64,000 bases of DNA from Undaria pinnatifida (lineage: Eukaryota; Sar; Phaeophyceae; Laminariales; Alariaceae): NCBI GenBank assembly GCA_012845835.1, contig JABAKD010000009.1, forward strand, positions 18,611,318 to 18,675,317, in the 5' to 3' direction. This document shows, piece by piece, positions 1-11,670 of this stretch; position 1 is the first letter of the stretch, and each line of letters begins with the position of its first letter. The notes beneath the pieces were generated by a model that did no database searches, was not told the DNA's origin, and saw only the letters and a list, made by a program, of their open reading frames with translations. The position numbers and the translations under genes were made by a program.

Positions 1-1002
1 TTGGGATTCAAAAATAGGAACCGGGCCCCGTGTTCATGTGTACCTGGCATGATGGCACGGGCGCCGGCTCGAAACGGCCCTCAGATGTTTTGTCGCAACG
101 GATCAATGCATCGGTACAAGCATTTTTGCAGTATGCTCTTATATATAGACTAAATATATCAGTCGCAGCACGCTACTGCAGTCGTACAGATAGTGTTGAT
201 ACCGGGTAGCTGTTGTCTGGCACCTGGCTAGTCTATAATATGTCTGCCGACAGTATGCCGATTGGTGGCAACGAACATCTGGTACTATTAATTGTACGTA
301 AGATACCTGGCCCGATACATGGTTATCGTGTGTGGTCTTTGGTGTAGTAAGTTCAGCGGGGCTGGTTGATGCTGCTGTAGTGTATACCACTGTGATATAT
401 GCAGCTGACTGGTCGGTAACTGCCGATTAAATATGTCAATTGGAGTCGACGAACACCTGGCACTACTATGATATTATGCCCGATTCGGCACATAATCTTA
501 TGGTCACGGTCTGTCGTTTTTCGTATGGGAGTTCAGCGCGGCTACTTGATTTTGTTTACTAGTACGATTCGTCAAATGATAGTCATAGGATTTTCGCAAG
601 CTAAGATTGGGCTCTCGGACGGCGTTTGGTGAGTTAGTTCCTCTATAATATACAGCAGTGGAAGGCCTGCTGGCCATCGTGTCGTGACGCCCAGCAGAGC
701 TACCTTATACCAGGTACGTACCCGGTATGATATTGTTTTTGTAGGACTTCAGGTCAACAAAGTTGCTCTTTGTTTCATTGTAACATGATTGATGCCATTG
801 CTTTCGATGCCAGTCGAAGGGTAGCACGCGATGTTATTACTTCGTAGCTGCTGCTTGATCTGTTTTGGAGCCCCCCACCCTCTCTCAAACACGCCTCCTT
901 CTCCGCGTCCGTACTCACCATCAGCACAAGCCTACAACATCCTCGTGTGACCCCCCTTCCCTCCTTCCCCTCAAACACGCCTCCCTCTCCGCGCCCCTGC
1001 AG
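1..1002. repeat. Gene-free leader with a degenerate tandem unit
   Basis: No coding signal is supported here. The stretches around 236-375 and 428-552 share scattered similarity in the same order (NTATGTC, a GACGAACAYCTGG-like block, a CCCGATNC block, then GGTC..GT and GTTCAGCGSGGCTNSTTGAT), so they look like two diverged tandem units about 190 bp apart. A smaller duplication, CTCAAACACGCCTCC with its flanks, occurs near 884 and 970 just before the start of gene A. The GCAG immediately before the ATG at 1003 could also be a splice acceptor, so the 5' UTR of gene A may be spliced. Confidence 0.4.
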
Positions 1003-3724
1003 ATGTTAGTCGCCGGCTCACCCAACCAGCTACCGACAACAAGCCGGTGCTTCGTTGGTAATGATGGCGGCTTATCCTGCCCGTCGCGACCGGTCCTCCT
1101 ATGGCCCGCCGCAGCGACCTGCACAAGCGGATTCTTCGGCGTTGCCCCTTGGGCAGGCGACAAAGACTGCACCGACAGCAGCTCCGCGCGCAGACGGAGA
1201 GGGCGCTCGTCCGCGGCAAGATCTGCGGCTGGCTCAGACACAGTACTAATGGCGATGGCTATCCCACCGCGCTGTGCGCTTCCTTCTGTGGACTTGCTGC
1301 GCGAGGCTTACGGGCACCGCCGGAGCTTTTGGGGTGACCTGACCGCCGCGGAAACGCGGCGGTTCTACCACGAGCTGTTACCTGTTAGCGTTTATCTTGA
1401 GGCACTAGGCGCCCAGAGGCTAGCCGCGGGGGACGGTGAAGAGCGGCCTCTTGGAGGTGGAATTAGCGGGGGCGGCTTGGCGACGGTGGTTGAGGCGGCG
1501 GGGGGGAAGGGGGGGGGGGGGTTGTAATCCCATTTTTGGGGCAGCGCAGACTTTGGAGGAGCAGGCGAGACTGGCGTCGATGGCGAGACACGCGGCGAGG
1601 CTGTATGTACGGGAAAGGTGCAAGCTGCCATCGCGCGTCTTGGCTCACCTGTACGATGGCCTGAGGCACCTGAAGAACCACGGCTCGTTTAGGTGAGAGA
1701 TGAGACGGGAGTTTTTGATGACCCGGCAGCAGTAAATGCGGAAAGCAACGGCCGAACGCGGGCTATGATGCGACATTGCGTGCACGAAGCGCCCTTGTGG
1801 GGGGACTGTAGTCAATGTAAAACATGCATCATGCTCGCATATATTTATGGACGTTGTCTGAAGTTGTTTAGCTTGATACTTTTGCGTATGATGTTTTTAA
1901 ACAACGTTTGTTATAGACTTACCAGGTTTAATGATTCGTGTGTACGAGTAATCTCAATGATTTCGATCACTTAGCAGGAGTGGGCATGACCAGCTACTAT
2001 TGAGATTTTAATTCAACGTCAAGATATATGGTAAAACCGGGTTTCCAGAAAAATGAGGCATCAATGGTACGAGGGTGGCTCCATGATTTGGAACCGATGA
2101 ATTTCTTGGAGAATCTAGGCCACATCGATCGTTGTGCCTGTTTCCTGCGAACCCAAAGCCAGAGAACATACGTTGTAGGAGAAATACTGAGGGTACGAGG
2201 AGACTGTCGTCTGCGTCGTCCCAAGCGGCCCGGCCGTTGGGACTGACTGCCGCCGCTCTAGCTGTGGAGTGGACTTGGCATACTCCCCGTTTCGCACAAT
2301 TCCAATTACGAACCAGCACCAATACGGCAGCATTATTCGGAGCAGGAAGGAGCACAGACCCAAATAGCTTTGGGAGCCGCGTGCGTGTATGGGACTTATC
2401 CCGGGGGCTAACCTCCGTGGCGTCAGCTGGCGTGGACTGTGACATGAGTACCCGGGCGGGGCTCGCAGGTTTGCGCGGACCGGAGAAGTCTGAGAGCGCC
2501 TTGCCATACTCAGCCCCGTGCGGAAGCAACTAGGGATATCTTCAAATGGATCCGAGATTGGAACGAAGCTGTCGGTTCCGGCCTATTTGAGCCAGTCTGA
2601 CGCACAGTACCGTTGCCACAACCATTGCCTTGAACCTCCTTCCAACGGCAGACGGTAGCAAGAACAAAAGGAAGCAGAAACAATTTCAGACCACCCTAGA
2701 CATCCTGCGTGCTGAGTAGCCTCTGTGCCGTGTTTATTTTTCTTTATTTCATTTTATTGTTTTCCAGGATTACTGCAGCGCTAAGCGCGCTTTGAGCGCT
2801 CAGCGCGGAGGTACATCCCTCGCCCTCCTGCTTCGGGGCAGGAGGCCTCATCTAATCCAATACTTACTTTAAATGATCGGTGAAGCCGCAGAAGAATACT
2901 CCAGTATATTGGCATGTCGTGACATATGCAGGTCTCGACACCCTTGCCTGACCCCCCCCTCCCACCCCCCCGCCCCGCTTTGCTTTCCTGGCGGATGGTG
3001 TCATTATTGTAGGGTGACGGGCATGACCTGGGAGGAGCTGTGGGAAAAGTACGAGAGAAAAATCAAAGCCGAAGACCCCACTATGGAGGGCGAGGAGCTC
3101 AAGACCAACATCTGCTTGCGCATACTCGAGAAATCGTGCTCCACCAGCGAAGTGTTCAACAACCTCTCCGGCTGCAGCGAGCTCAACACGTTCTTACCGG
3201 TGACCGACAGCCTCAAATCTGCCGGCGTCACAGGTAGCAGCGACTGTGGTGGTACTGATGGTGACGAAGACCTCCTGGAGGGGCTTGAGAATTCCGCGTT
3301 GCCGGCCAAGCGTGTTGCCGCCGGCCCTTCAGGGGACGTTAACGGCGGCGGTGACGAAACTTCCCAAGAATGCGCAAACGCTCTAGAACTCGCGTTAGCG
3401 GCGGAAAGTGCGGCCGCGTGCGCAGGAGCGCTACGCCTAACGCGCTTGGTGAAACCGTTTGACGTGGAACAGGTCCAGAAGGATCTGCCCACAGACCAGA
3501 AACAAAGCTGTAGTGTCAGCGGTAGCGCTAACGGTGGTGGTGGCGGTGGGGGTGGGGGTGGTGGCGATGGTGGAAGGTCGCGGCTTTCCCGCTTGGTGCC
3601 CCTGCCCCTGTTGCGGTCGGAGCTCGCTGAGGCTTTGGAGCAGAAGAGGGCAGACCAACGCCTAAGGAAGACGCAAGGGAAACGGAAGTTCCGGAAGCGA
3701 GGCGGTCAAGCGAACGCGGCGTGA
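1003..3724 (+). CDS. Unrecognised conserved-looking protein, three exons (gene A)
   Basis: The exons are 1003-1435, 1545-1692 and 3013-3724, and the phases close (donors G|GTGAAG and AG|GTGAGA; acceptors GGCAG and TGTAG). The product is about 430 aa. I chose ATG 1003 because it is the first in-frame ATG; the next is ATG 1249 (residue 83), where the compact region begins. Residues 90-260 look globular and helical: FWGDLTAAETRRFYHELLP, a REAYGHRRS segment, AARLYVRERCKLPSRVLAHL, and TGMTWEELWEKYERKI directly after the second splice. The last third is low complexity (a run of eleven Gly) and ends in a very basic tail rich in KR (RKTQGKRKFRKRGG). The N-terminal 82 residues are Ser/Arg-rich and could be a targeting presequence, but no clear signal peptide or plastid motif is visible. 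Function is unknown. Intron 1 is G-rich and only 109 nt, so the first junction is the least certain. Confidence 0.68.
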
Positions 3725-5033
3725 ATGAGTGAGGGAGTGTAACTTTCTTTTGTACGTGGTAACTTTTTTCGATTGCGGCGGTGGCGGCGTGGCGGTCAGA
3801 ACGCTCTCCGGTGAGAGAATGCGTTACAGGCGGAGAGGGTCTGCATGACTTCGGTTGGCGCGTGTGTCCCTTACCCCTCCCCCCGCCACAACTTTTTTAT
3901 TTCCGGTTTTGCCTAGCTTTAGCAAGCCACCTCGCCCGTGCCTTTGTTCCAAAACTTGGGGACGAGAGCGCGCGCGCACACCCCGGTCTGGTGGTTGCCG
4001 AAAGTGCCAAGAGCAAACGGTTGACTAGTTTGGGGGGAACGGCAGCGTTGTTGTCCGCGCGCCCTGATATGTCAAAACCATTACACTTTCTCGTTTTCTT
4101 TTTTTCCTTTCGCACTTTTTGTTCTGATGGACGTATTTTTCGAGAGAAGAGCCATGATTCAGATTTCTTTTCTATCCTTTGCCGCGCGCCTGTTTTTTTT
4201 TCAGCATCCGCGCTGTGCATGAAGGGCCTGTTTAAAATGGTTGATTGTTCTCGAGGACTACTGTTGTGACGGACAGCGGGGAGGAAGAGATGGGCGCACT
4301 TTTTTTATTTTGTCGTTTTCTTTGGGACGCGCGGTGCAAAGAGAATGAAACCCGAATGCATCATGAGGGCGATGCCATACGAGGAGACGATGGGCTTTCC
4401 TTCCCCCCCGCCCCCCCCCCCCACCTTTCCTCGCGCGCCCTAATATAGTGCACTGCTCGATGGGCGCGCCTGTGTGTATTCGGGCGGCAGCGGTGTCGTC
4501 TGGCTTGGCTCCGGATCGTTTGCGGCGAGCATGCTTCCACAGTTTTGAACCCCCCCCCCCCCCCTCCCCTCCCCTCCAATATCTCCTTGAAAACGGAATT
4601 TGTTGGGTTATTATACGAGTATTGCGGTGCTTTGGGTTTTTTGGATCTGTAGAGATGCGAAATTATCCCCCCGTCCAGAGAGGAAGGAAGGAGGTGCGCG
4701 AGGTTGGGAATGCTAAACAAGCGAACGGAGTTAGCGCGTATCGCACGGCTTGTTTGAGGCGTCCATGTATCACACGAAAGGTGGGCCTAACGCAAGCCTA
4801 TTATAACGCCTCCAGCGCGTTCTGTTCGGAGCTGGAGAACACATTGTACGTATGTTTTCATTTTTTCAGCTGGCTATGGTAAGACCCGTCAAACTTGAGG
4901 GCTCCGCAGCGATTTGTTTGTCGTAGCCACTGCTATGATTGTTGTTGATGGTCTATTTCGGCATTATAACTTCACGCGCGCTTTAAATTCGCCAGTCCCC
5001 CCTCCCCGGCCCCCGTACAGTCGATAGCACCGG
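3725..5033. other. Downstream flank of gene A, no gene seen
   Basis: There are only short chance ORFs. The sequence contains homopolymer C tracts (4406-4425, 4549-4565) and T-rich stretches. It is probably 3' UTR of gene A grading into intergenic DNA. Confidence 0.5.
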
Positions 5034-5163
5034 GTTGGACGGTGCTTACTTTCTCATTTGTTTCTACCTCCCTGTCCCAAGATTTGTGGTGGTGGGGTTA
5101 GACGTTGCTTACTTTCTTATTTTGTTTCTCCCTCCCTGTCCCAAGATTTGCGGTTGTGGCGGT
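5034..5163. repeat. Two-copy tandem duplication, unit about 65 bp
   Basis: The block GGTTGGACGGTGCTTACTTT...CCCTGTCCCAAGATTTGTGG is followed at once by a second copy (GGGTTAGACGTTGCTTACTTT...CCCTGTCCCAAGATTTGCGG) with a few substitutions and one indel. Confidence 0.75.
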
Positions 5164-7540
5164 GGTTGTGATGTTGTGCGGCTTGCGCATGCATCGCCCG
5201 TACGTTGCTCAGGAGCTACGGTGCGCTCAACCAAAAGCGAACTCTGGGAGGGCAGGGTTGGGTCGGGGGGGATGGGGGATGGACAGGAGGGTTATAGATC
5301 GGGTGAACGAAGATGACTAGAGAAAATGTTTTTGCAAAATATATTTTTGTAGCATACTGGCTAAGGTCTATACTCTGTTTTTTTTTTCTTTTTTATTTCC
5401 GGCCTGATGGGATGGGGTGGGAAAGGGATATTTTCTCCCTGTCGTCCTTGGATAGATCAATGGTTGATTGAATGATGATTGGTTAACGATTGGTTGGTTC
5501 ATGACTGATAATTGGTTATAGGACATGGTGTAAGAAGCGGGGAATTAGATGTATGATGAGCAGTTGCTGGTTTTGGGCACCAGACGTATCATTAACGAGA
5601 AAGCCGAGCGCGCAGCACATTGCAACGAGCAGTCTTGTTGCTGTTTGAGGACGGTATATAGTCTCGGCCTCGGCCGCCTGTGATTTTTTTGGGGGGCATT
5701 GAGAAGGCAGGTGGAAAGGTCATCGAAGGCTATATACGAACGAGCCACCTCTCCGGTGACGAACGTTGTTGTTGAGCTTGAATTGTATGGCGAAAGGAGC
5801 AAAAGTAATAATGGCCGCGCGCGTAATACATATTATGCGGCTGGCTGTGATGAATGCTGGTACTTTCCGTACGTACTTTGTAGTATTATACGCGTGTGGT
5901 ACCTCCACTTGAGGTGGCCAAGGGACGAGGCAGGATTACTTGTATAGATGTAGAAGCGGGAAAAGGGGACCAGTCCACGGCAGTCCGATCGGCAAAGAAA
6001 GATGGAAGAATATAGATCTGATTGGTGTAGTAACAATAGTGGTTTCATGGGTACCAGACTTCCCCCCGATACTGCCGATACAGCAGCAGTATGATAGCAG
6101 TGGCGTCGGGACCGGGGATGGTGACGTTATATCATAGGTCAACTTGGACCAATCAGGTTATTTGATTTTCACCCTTACTGTTTTTTTTACCACAATTGGA
6201 AAAAAGATGGTGTGGGCTTGCGGGCACCGCTTCGTTTTCGCTTTCTCTCGTCCATTTTCCTCTCTTATTACGTTCACGTAGTTCATTATTTACTGGTTAG
6301 ATGTGGTGGTGACGGTAGTATATACCAGGTATTATGCTTGTCCGTTTGTTTGGCGTGGTGACGGGATCCCCTTCATTGAGTTGGCTGTTGTGGGACTACT
6401 TCTATGCATGGAGGTCTGTGCTCGATGCTTGAACAAAATGAGTTTTTGTTGTTAAATATTTCAGGGTGTTGCACATTATTGCTTGTTTTGCCTGTTTTTT
6501 CCAGGCATCAACCGATCGAGCTCTGCTGTCAGCGCACGGAACGAGAGCTCTCATTGATGGTGATCATTTATGGATTGCTTTCACTTTCGCATCAATGGTA
6601 TATTGATATAGATATACTTCGCCGAAGTATGTGCTTTCATCAGGCGTGCATACTCCACACTCCTAGTACCTCGTAGTAAATGTAGGTGGGATATTATGTG
6701 TAGTCTGTCACAGGAGGAAACCTCTACCTTTCACAAAGAAAGCCGACTTTGCCTGCGCCTGTGTACGTAGTATGTAATTCCAGGTGTACGCGTGCTCAAA
6801 AGCACGAAAAACTGATGTTCTAATGTTCTCCACCCACACACATCATCACATGTCGTGGAGACATTTCGCGCCCGCAGTTTTCTGACTGGTCAACATTTTA
6901 GACTGTTTTTTTTTATGGGTGGAAAATCCTTGGTCGACATGCCATTTTCACATGCAGCATGAGTTGACATCCAGAATCGTGACTTGGCTCTCGGGAAAAC
7001 TAAAAAAATTATGGCCGTGGGTGATTACGTCAGCCTTCTGTTTTTCTGTCATTGACCGGAAAAATTTAAGCTCGTTTTCGTAATATTACGTAGATTATTT
7101 TTGAAAAAAAAGTTGTAAAAAAATAGAAGAATATGTGAACAATCTACTTTACTGCTGGAGTTTGGCGGATCGGAGAAATAATTTGTACCTGGTATTGTAT
7201 GGAAAACGGGATATTATATAAAATATGGTCAAAGTACGGGGAAAAATTGCCATAGAAGATCCGTTATATACTAAAATCAAGTTAAACATGTTTATTTTTT
7301 CTGTTTTTGTACTAATTATATGAAAGTACAAAACATTCTCAAGATTTTTTCTTTTTTTTTGTTGTATCATAATATCAGACTATTGTTATTTGCTGCTGTG
7401 ACATGACAACTAACCATTATGACTTGATTATTCCCTTGCGGTTACCACTGGTTACCATTTGACTCCCTTGCTTTTCTTCGATCCGATCGAATTTGCGAAT
7501 TTCCCCTCTAAATAAAACCCAAGTCAAAACCAAGGTCAAG
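5164..7540. other. Intergenic, no supported gene
   Basis: Open frames are all short and without domain content. The stretch becomes AT-rich near 6900-7400. I see no RNA gene. Confidence 0.5.
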
Positions 7541-7544
7541 CCCA

Positions 7545-7800
7545 AAACGCCTCCTCGAGCGTTAGTTCGCTCTACTCATAACAAGGAAATCACGGTAGGT
7601 TTTCTTTCTAACCCGCACAAAACGCCTCGAGCGTTTGTTCCCTCTACTAAAACCAAGGAAATCACGGTGGATTTTGTTTCTAACCCGATCGAATTTCCCT
7701 CTAAAACCCAGCTAAAAACCAAGGTCTGTCACACAAACAACTGAAATGCCTCGAGCATTTTTCCTCCAGCAAAACCAAGGCAATCATGGTAGGTAAACTA
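7545..7800. repeat. Three-unit tandem repeat built on the CGCCTCGAGCG palindrome
   Basis: Units near 7548, 7618 and 7745 each read approximately aAACGCCTCGAGCGTT, then a (C/T)TCTAC-AAAACCAAGGAAATCACGG block, then TTTCTAACCCG. The core GCCTCGAGC is self-complementary. Copies have diverged and the third is partial. Confidence 0.65.
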
Positions 7801-8165
7801 TATTTTATAAAAATATTTCAAGGACGTCAGCCATGACTTCGACGAATTTCGGGTCAATAGTCATCTTTGCAAGCTGCGTTGTTGGTACTCGTAATATACT
7901 ATTAATATATGGGTGAGTTTTTTCCTAATGGGAGGGGTCCTATTCTCTTGTTTAAATATATTTATGTATATTTATCAATATTTTGTTTTTCTCCACTACT
8001 ATGATGGTGCTGGTATTTCATAAAAATATTTCAAGGACGTCAGCCGTGAGTTCGACGAATTTCGGATCAATACTCATCTTTGCAAGCTGCGTTGTTGGTA
8101 CTTGTAATACATACACTATGTGGGTGAGTTTTTTAAATGGGAGGGGTCCTATTCTCTTGTTTTTA
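7800..8165 (+). repeat. Tandem pair related to the composite element
   Basis: Two units near 7805-7965 and 8015-8165 share TATTTCAAGGACGTCAGCCRTGA, GACGAATTTCGG, CATCTTTGCAAGCTGCGTTG and GGGAGGGGTCCTATTCTCTTG. The middle blocks match the CAGCTGTGAGATCGAA / CATCTTTGCAAGCTGTG core of the composite element that follows. Confidence 0.7.
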
Positions 8166-9480
8166 AAATATATATTATATAAATTAAAATACACTTCAGC
8201 TGTGAGATCGAATCTCTTGTCGAAACTCACCTTTGCAAGCTGTGTGTGATACTCCGATCGCGCGTATTACGGGTTGTGTGTCCTCATTAAATTAAGGATA
8301 TAGGTCGGCGACTCCCCTTGCAACTACAGTGTAGCTATCAGGGTCAACAGGGTGATGTTAGGCAGTCTGTGCGCGGAAACTATAAAACCCGTTTCTGAGG
8401 GGGACAAAATCTGACAGCTTAGCTGTGGAAGGAAATGCATCAGTTTATCAAGTGAATACTGTAAGTCGAATAACCGGTGAGGGGAGGGCGGATTTTTTAA
8501 GGACGTGGGGGCGTGATTTTGATCAAAAGGGGGGCGGGAGGGGGGAAGGGGGGGGAGGGGACGGGCGGGGCAGGTCAATTTGTGCGTGGAAACTATAAAT
8601 CCTTCTTGTTGTGGGGGAGGGGGGGGGAAATGTGCCGGGGGGGGGCGGGGGGCGGGGGGGGAGGGCTTTAGGTCGCATAGATGTAGGGGTTTGCTGTACG
8701 CGTGGTGCTAGGTCTAGGCGATGGTGCGGGAAGTGGGGAAGGAGGGGGCGTTGGGGGCGGGAGTGGGTGGGAATGGCAGCAGCGGCATGGACGGCTCTAA
8801 AACGATAACGAGGCGGTATCCAGGGCGTGGAATTGTTTATCACTCTGGCGTATTTCGATATTAGATGGGGCGTTTAAGCAAGAGAAAGCGAGGAGAAAAA
8901 ACAAAACAAAAAAAGGAGGGGGGGGAGGGAGGGTTTTCAAGAGGTTTAGGTCACATACAATATTAAAATACACTCCAGCTATGAGATCAAGGATTTGGTC
9001 GACACTGATCTTCGCAATATTGTGTGTGATCCTCCGATCGCGCGTATTAATCATATATGTAGGGGCTTGGTATACGCGCGGTGCTGGGTCTAGGCGATCG
9101 TGCGGGGTGTGGGGAAGGAGGGGCCGTTGGAGGGGGGGAGGGGGGATGAATAAAAGCTACGTCATTGATGGCTAGAAAGATAATGGCGTGCTATCAATTG
9201 CTTAGACGTGTTTATCACTCTGGCCGATTTCGATTGACAAGTGGGGCGAACTGGGCGGGGAACAAAAGGGGTGGGGGGGGCGGAGGGCGGAGATGAGTTG
9301 GAGCTACGGCATGGATGGCTAGATGGATAATGAGATGATATCAGCTGGCTGGTAGTGTTTACTACTCTGGTAGATTTTGATTTCAGGTGGGGCGTTTGAA
9401 CAAGAGGGATCGGGGGGGGGAGGGGGGGGGGCGAGCATTTCAATATGTGCGCAGAAACCATAAACCCTTAAAGGGGACGA
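8155..9480 (+). repeat. Composite dispersed element, full copy with G-rich tandem body
   Basis: The element starts with CAGCTGTGAGATCGAA and CTTTGCAAGCTGTGTGTGAT, passes CTCATTAA..GGATATAGGTCGGCGACTCCCC and TATCAGGGTCAACAGGGTGATG, then GTGCGCGGAAACTATAAAACC. After that come repeated units of about 180 bp (starting near 8675, 9050 and 9260) of the form ATAGATGTAGGGG...GGTCTAGGCGATSGTGCGG...GGCATGGATGG...TTAGGTGGGGCG. Long G runs lie between the units. It parallels 27003-27790 closely. It carries no ORF with coding character, so it is probably a non-autonomous element or satellite-like repeat. Confidence 0.75.
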
Positions 9481-10230
9481 ATCTGACGGTTGCAGCAAGA
9501 AGACACCCCTTTATATCACCCGCGCCTGGTAATGTTTATTATTCTAGAAGGTTTGATGTTACATGTAGTATGCAACCCAGTTCTTAGGTGTAGTAAACAA
9601 CGTGTTAAAAGCTTCATAATTTGTTATTGTACATGGATCGAAAGATAGAATATTACTATTATATACCATGCATTGTATATTTCAAAAGCTGGCTCAGTGC
9701 GCCCCTCTCAGTGGCTACGAAGGGAACACGCAGCGGACATGGTCAGTCACCTCACTGGCCCCGGATGCTTGATTGAGTTAAAATATCATAAGAAACGCAC
9801 TCGACACGTTTCGTCGCCAAAATAAAGAGTCAGTTGGCGTGTGCTCGGATTTATCCGATCGAAATCTGATGAATGAAGCTCGGAATCGGATTCACACATA
9901 AAACGGTAGCTACTAATAGTAGTACACTGTTGTGATTGTTGGTCGACATCGAACTCTTGGCATTACCTTACACACTGTACGCGCAGGCTATGATTGTGTG
10001 TGGTGACTACCTTTCTCTACTAAGTATTGAATCGAACAATTCGAAGTGCTGCCCTGCCCTACCCAATGCACGGGTGGAGGCGAATGCCGGCACTCGTGCG
10101 GAGCTCTTGTTTATATATAATGTCTATATTATGTATGGTGCATCTCGTAGCGAGAAAACGTCTCCGAACGCTACGTACGGAGGAACGAACAAACGATCGC
10201 AATGATCGTGGAAGATCATGGTAGACGTGG
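9481..10230. other. Intergenic, nothing recognised
   Basis: No gene, RNA or named repeat is visible, only short unsupported ORFs. Confidence 0.4.
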
Positions 10231-10267
10231 TACTACAACTACTGCTACTACTACTACTACTACTACA

Positions 10268-10316
<49 letters not shown>
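10231..10316. repeat. (TAC)n microsatellite
   Basis: An almost uninterrupted run of TAC/ACT triplets with a few AAC and TGC interruptions. The poly-Thr, poly-Leu and poly-Ser frames across it are artefacts. Confidence 0.95.
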
Positions 10317-10334
10317 GATTGCACGGTTCACCGC

Positions 10335-10520
10335 CCCTGCACGCGAACGTGTCAATATCCAAGTGGTTTCATTTCCTGGGCATACCGGAGAGTAGTTTTT
10401 CACGTTGGACATGGGAAAAATCGTAAGTTTACTACTATTGTTGGTGGATGGTGGGATTCGAACCCACGACTCAGAAACCACGACCCAAAACCCTGTCAAG
10501 AAATAGGCGACATCATCCAA
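10335..10520 (-). mobile_element. tRNA-derived SINE family 2, copy a (partial)
   Basis: On the minus strand the element contains CGTGGGTTCGAATCCCACCATCCACC, a tRNA T-arm with a perfect B box (GGTTCGAATCC), followed by the body block ending GGTATGCCCAGGAAATGAAACC-ACTTGGATATTGACACG, which is shared with the copy at 11355. The tRNA 5' half is degenerate and the anticodon arm does not fold, so this is a SINE head and not a tRNA gene. Confidence 0.65.
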
Positions 10521-11094
10521 GGCATCAGCAGCCTATTATCATTATCAATGTTCGGTGGTAGCGAATGTACAACTCCATGTTATTAATAGCAATTGCTGCA
10601 GTACCACAGCAGTAGCAGCACGTAGCCTACAGAGTTGCTCGTCGGTGTGGCAATGCCATCTAATACTCGTAGCGTACTCGTAGTTTGCGTTCTAGAATTT
10701 GAGGGTTCTCTGTAGATCGTGTTTAGGGACTATTCGAGGGTTTTCTGACAGAGTCCCGTAACAGCCTATTATAGGCTTCTGGGGCATGGCTGACATCTAG
10801 ACATCGGTCGAATGGGATTTTGGAACCTAGCGGCTCTTTCGACGTCGAGGAAGGAGGTGGAGCCCCCCCCTCTCGTGCTCCCTCTTCTCAACCGCCTCTC
10901 TCTGGGCGTGTTCCCGTTCGTCGGTCGGTAAACTGCAGTTGGGCCATCGAGCGCCCCTATTCAACCGGAAATATGCACCTTCTACGCCATATGTGATGCT
11001 TGAGTTCGTCTCGCAACGACTTTGTGAGCAACCCCTGAAGACCGTCATAACTCGGCCACCTGTGAGTGTCCTAGTTTCTCAATAAACCCCATAT

Positions 11095-11345
11095 ATATGG
11101 TCTAGAGAGCGTATATTTTCAAGTTCGACATGAGAAAAATCGTTAAACTTTATTATTTATTGGTGATGATGGGATTCGAACCCACGACCCCAAAAACCAT
11201 GGCGTTTTGACGACGCCATTTGTTAATGGTGTAGAGGGCGTTAGTCCGTCTGACCACTTGCAAAAGATTAACCAATTGCTTACCCAAACTAAGCATTATA
11301 ACACTTTCCCCCCCTGAAACGGCGGGATAGCAGGTCGGCCGGATA
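11095..11345 (-). mobile_element. tRNA-derived SINE family 2, copy b
   Basis: The minus strand shows a 5' block with CTTAGTTTGGGTAAGC, then GTGGTCAGACGGACTAACGCCCTCTACACC (A-box-like region), then GGTCGTGGGTTCGAATCCCATCA (B box). A downstream body follows with GATTTTTCTCATGTCGAACTTGAAAA. The same order occurs in copy c. RNA polymerase III transcription of the ancestral element is inferred from the tRNA-like head. Confidence 0.7.
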
Positions 11346-11354
11346 TACGGGCGG

Positions 11355-11670
11355 GCGTGTCAATATCCAAGCGATTTCATTTTTTCCTGGAGATACCGGA
11401 GAGAGTACTTTTCGAGTTTTGGACATGGAGAAAGTCGTAAAAGTTTATGTTGTTGGTGGATGGCGAGATTCGACCCCACGACCCCAAAACCCATGGTCCT
11501 GCCGTCGACGCCATTTGTTAAGGAATTAAAGGGCATTCATTAGAGGGCATCAGTCCGTTTTGACTCATTGCAAAAGGTTGACCGATAGCTTACCCAAACT
11601 AAGCCTTGTAACACCCCCCCTCCGAAAAGGCGGGATAGAAGGTCGGCCGGATATACGGCTCTAACTGCTT
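11355..11670 (-). mobile_element. tRNA-derived SINE family 2, copy c
   Basis: This is the longest copy. The minus strand contains GGCTTAGTTTGGGTAAGCTATCGG, the CCTCTAATGAATGCCC and AACAAATGGCGTCGACGG blocks, GGTCGTGGGGTCGAATCTCGCC (B box with one change), then the body with CTCTCCGGTATCTCCAGG and CGCTTGGATATTGACACG. It is adjacent to copy b in the same orientation, so the two form a tandem insertion or a duplication. Confidence 0.7.

Noticed and set aside
2132-2533. 133-residue plus-strand frame in intron 2 of gene A
   Set aside because: It would interrupt an otherwise phase-consistent join (FR followed by VTGMTWEEL) and lacks any domain; it may be an old repeat fragment.
10440-10475. tRNA gene suggested by GGTTCGAATCC on the minus strand
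   Set aside because: The acceptor stem is imperfect and no anticodon arm folds; two neighbouring copies show the same tRNA-like block inside a longer shared element.
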